Shown here: one piece after another, positions 4,765 through 5,293 of the stretch
Numbering within the stretch: the first letter of the stretch is position 1
How the letters are laid out: every line of letters begins with the position of its first letter
Assembly: GCA_905479905.1 (NCBI GenBank)
Contig: CAJQOK010000282.1
Coordinates: 1 to 5,293 of the forward strand
Length of the DNA: 5,293 nt
Direction: 5' to 3'
DNA from: an uncultured Aliterella sp.
Lineage (GTDB): Bacteria; Cyanobacteriota; Cyanobacteriia; Cyanobacteriales; Chroococcidiopsidaceae
Program-made: the position numbers and the translations under genes
The notes under the pieces: model-generated
What the model was told of the DNA's origin: nothing
The model's input: only the letters and a program-made list of their open reading frames with translations
The model's database searches: none

Positions 4765-5293
4765 ATGAAAACTCCTATTGCTTTTCTTATCTTCAATCGA
4801 CCTGATACAACTGAGCAAGTATTTGCAGCAATTCGTCAAGCCAAACCGCCTAAACTTTTAGTAGTTGCAGATGGTCCCCGTGTTGAGCGCCCAGGTGAAG
4901 CAGAAAAGTGTGAAGCGGCACGTGAAATTATTAAGGGTGTTGATTGGGAATGTGAATTATTAACTAATTACTCTGATGTCAATCTAGGCTGCAAGCTGCG
5001 TGTATCTAGTGGCTTAGATTGGGTATTTACAAAAGTTGAAGAAGCAATTATTCTTGAGGATGATTGTCTACCTCATCATAGTTTTTTCCCCTTTTGTGAA
5101 GAATTGCTAAACTACTATCGGCATGATGAGCGGATAATGGTTATCTCTGGAGATAACTTTCAATTTGGGCGCAGGCGAACAAATTATAGCTATTACTTTT
5201 CACGCTATAACCACTGTTGGGGCTGGGCAACATGGCGACGAGCTTGGCAGCAGTATGATATTGAAATGAAACTTTGGTCAGAAATTCAAGATT
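4765..5293 (+). CDS. Glycosyltransferase-like protein, N-terminal part (3' end outside window)
   Basis: An open frame of 176 full codons runs to the window edge. It starts MKTPIAFLIFNRPDTTEQVF, the opening beta strand and FNRPD turn typical of a nucleotide-sugar-binding GT-A fold. VVADGPR at 33-39 follows, then NLGCKLRVSSGLDWVF at 73-88, IILEDDCLP at 95-103 and CWGWATWRRAW at 151-161. The EDD at 98-100 is placed like the DXD metal-binding motif of GT2-like enzymes, and the tryptophan-rich block recurs in this group. Cyanobacterial relatives are often labelled family 2 glycosyltransferase or hemolytic protein HlpA-like; the latter name says little about function. It probably transfers a sugar to the lipid-linked glycan at the cytoplasmic membrane face; donor and acceptor are unknown. 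ATG 4765 is preferred, with GTG at 4759 an in-frame alternative. It lies 55 bp after the FkbM gene and is locally richer in G+C than the two methyltransferases. Confidence 0.85.
   Translation, partial: MKTPIAFLIFNRPDTTEQVFAAIRQAKPPKLLVVADGPRVERPGEAEKCEAAREIIKGVDWECELLTNYSDVNLGCKLRVSSGLDWVFTKVEEAIILEDDCLPHHSFFPFCEELLNYYRHDERIMVISGDNFQFGRRRTNYSYYFSRYNHCWGWATWRRAWQQYDIEMKLWSEIQD

Noticed and set aside
4621..4839. 72-codon frame on the - strand across the FkbM 3' end and the glycosyltransferase 5' end
   Set aside because: It runs antisense to two supported genes and shows no recognisable domain.

Overview
The window looks like a cyanobacterial chromosome. Six copies of the octamer GCGATCGC (HIP1, highly iterated in many cyanobacterial genomes) occur between positions 333 and 2907, and the proteins have a cyanobacterial character. 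I cannot name the genus from the sequence alone. Every functional call rests on motifs read by eye, with no database search.

Left part (1-970): the 3' end of a nucleoside diphosphate kinase gene (ndk) on the + strand converges on a complete TerC-family membrane protein gene on the - strand. A perfect 18-bp GC-rich palindrome sits between the two stop codons and probably serves as a shared terminator.

Middle part (971-1963): about 1 kb without a convincing gene. It holds a 124-bp MITE-like element (1059-1182) with imperfect terminal inverted repeats and a perfect 10-bp target duplication. The AT-rich stretch after it contains several short inverted repeats, a hydrophobic open stretch without a normal start, and a perfect TATAAT just before the next gene. 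That TATAAT may be the promoter of the downstream gene cluster.

Right part (1964-5293): four genes in the same direction, apparently part of a surface-polysaccharide cluster. They are a Wzx-type polysaccharide flippase, a class I SAM-dependent methyltransferase overlapping it by 23 bp, an FkbM-family methyltransferase, and the 5' end of a glycosyltransferase-like gene cut by the window edge. A reasonable reading is that the glycosyltransferase helps assemble a lipid-linked oligosaccharide, the methyltransferases may decorate its sugars, and the flippase moves it across the cytoplasmic membrane. Base composition is uneven here: the two methyltransferase genes are AT-rich and lack HIP1 sites, as expected for a variable glycan locus. 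I see no clear evidence of a wholly new system. The least ordinary items are the small mobile element, the short ORF overlapping the flippase start, and the two unrelated methyltransferases in series.
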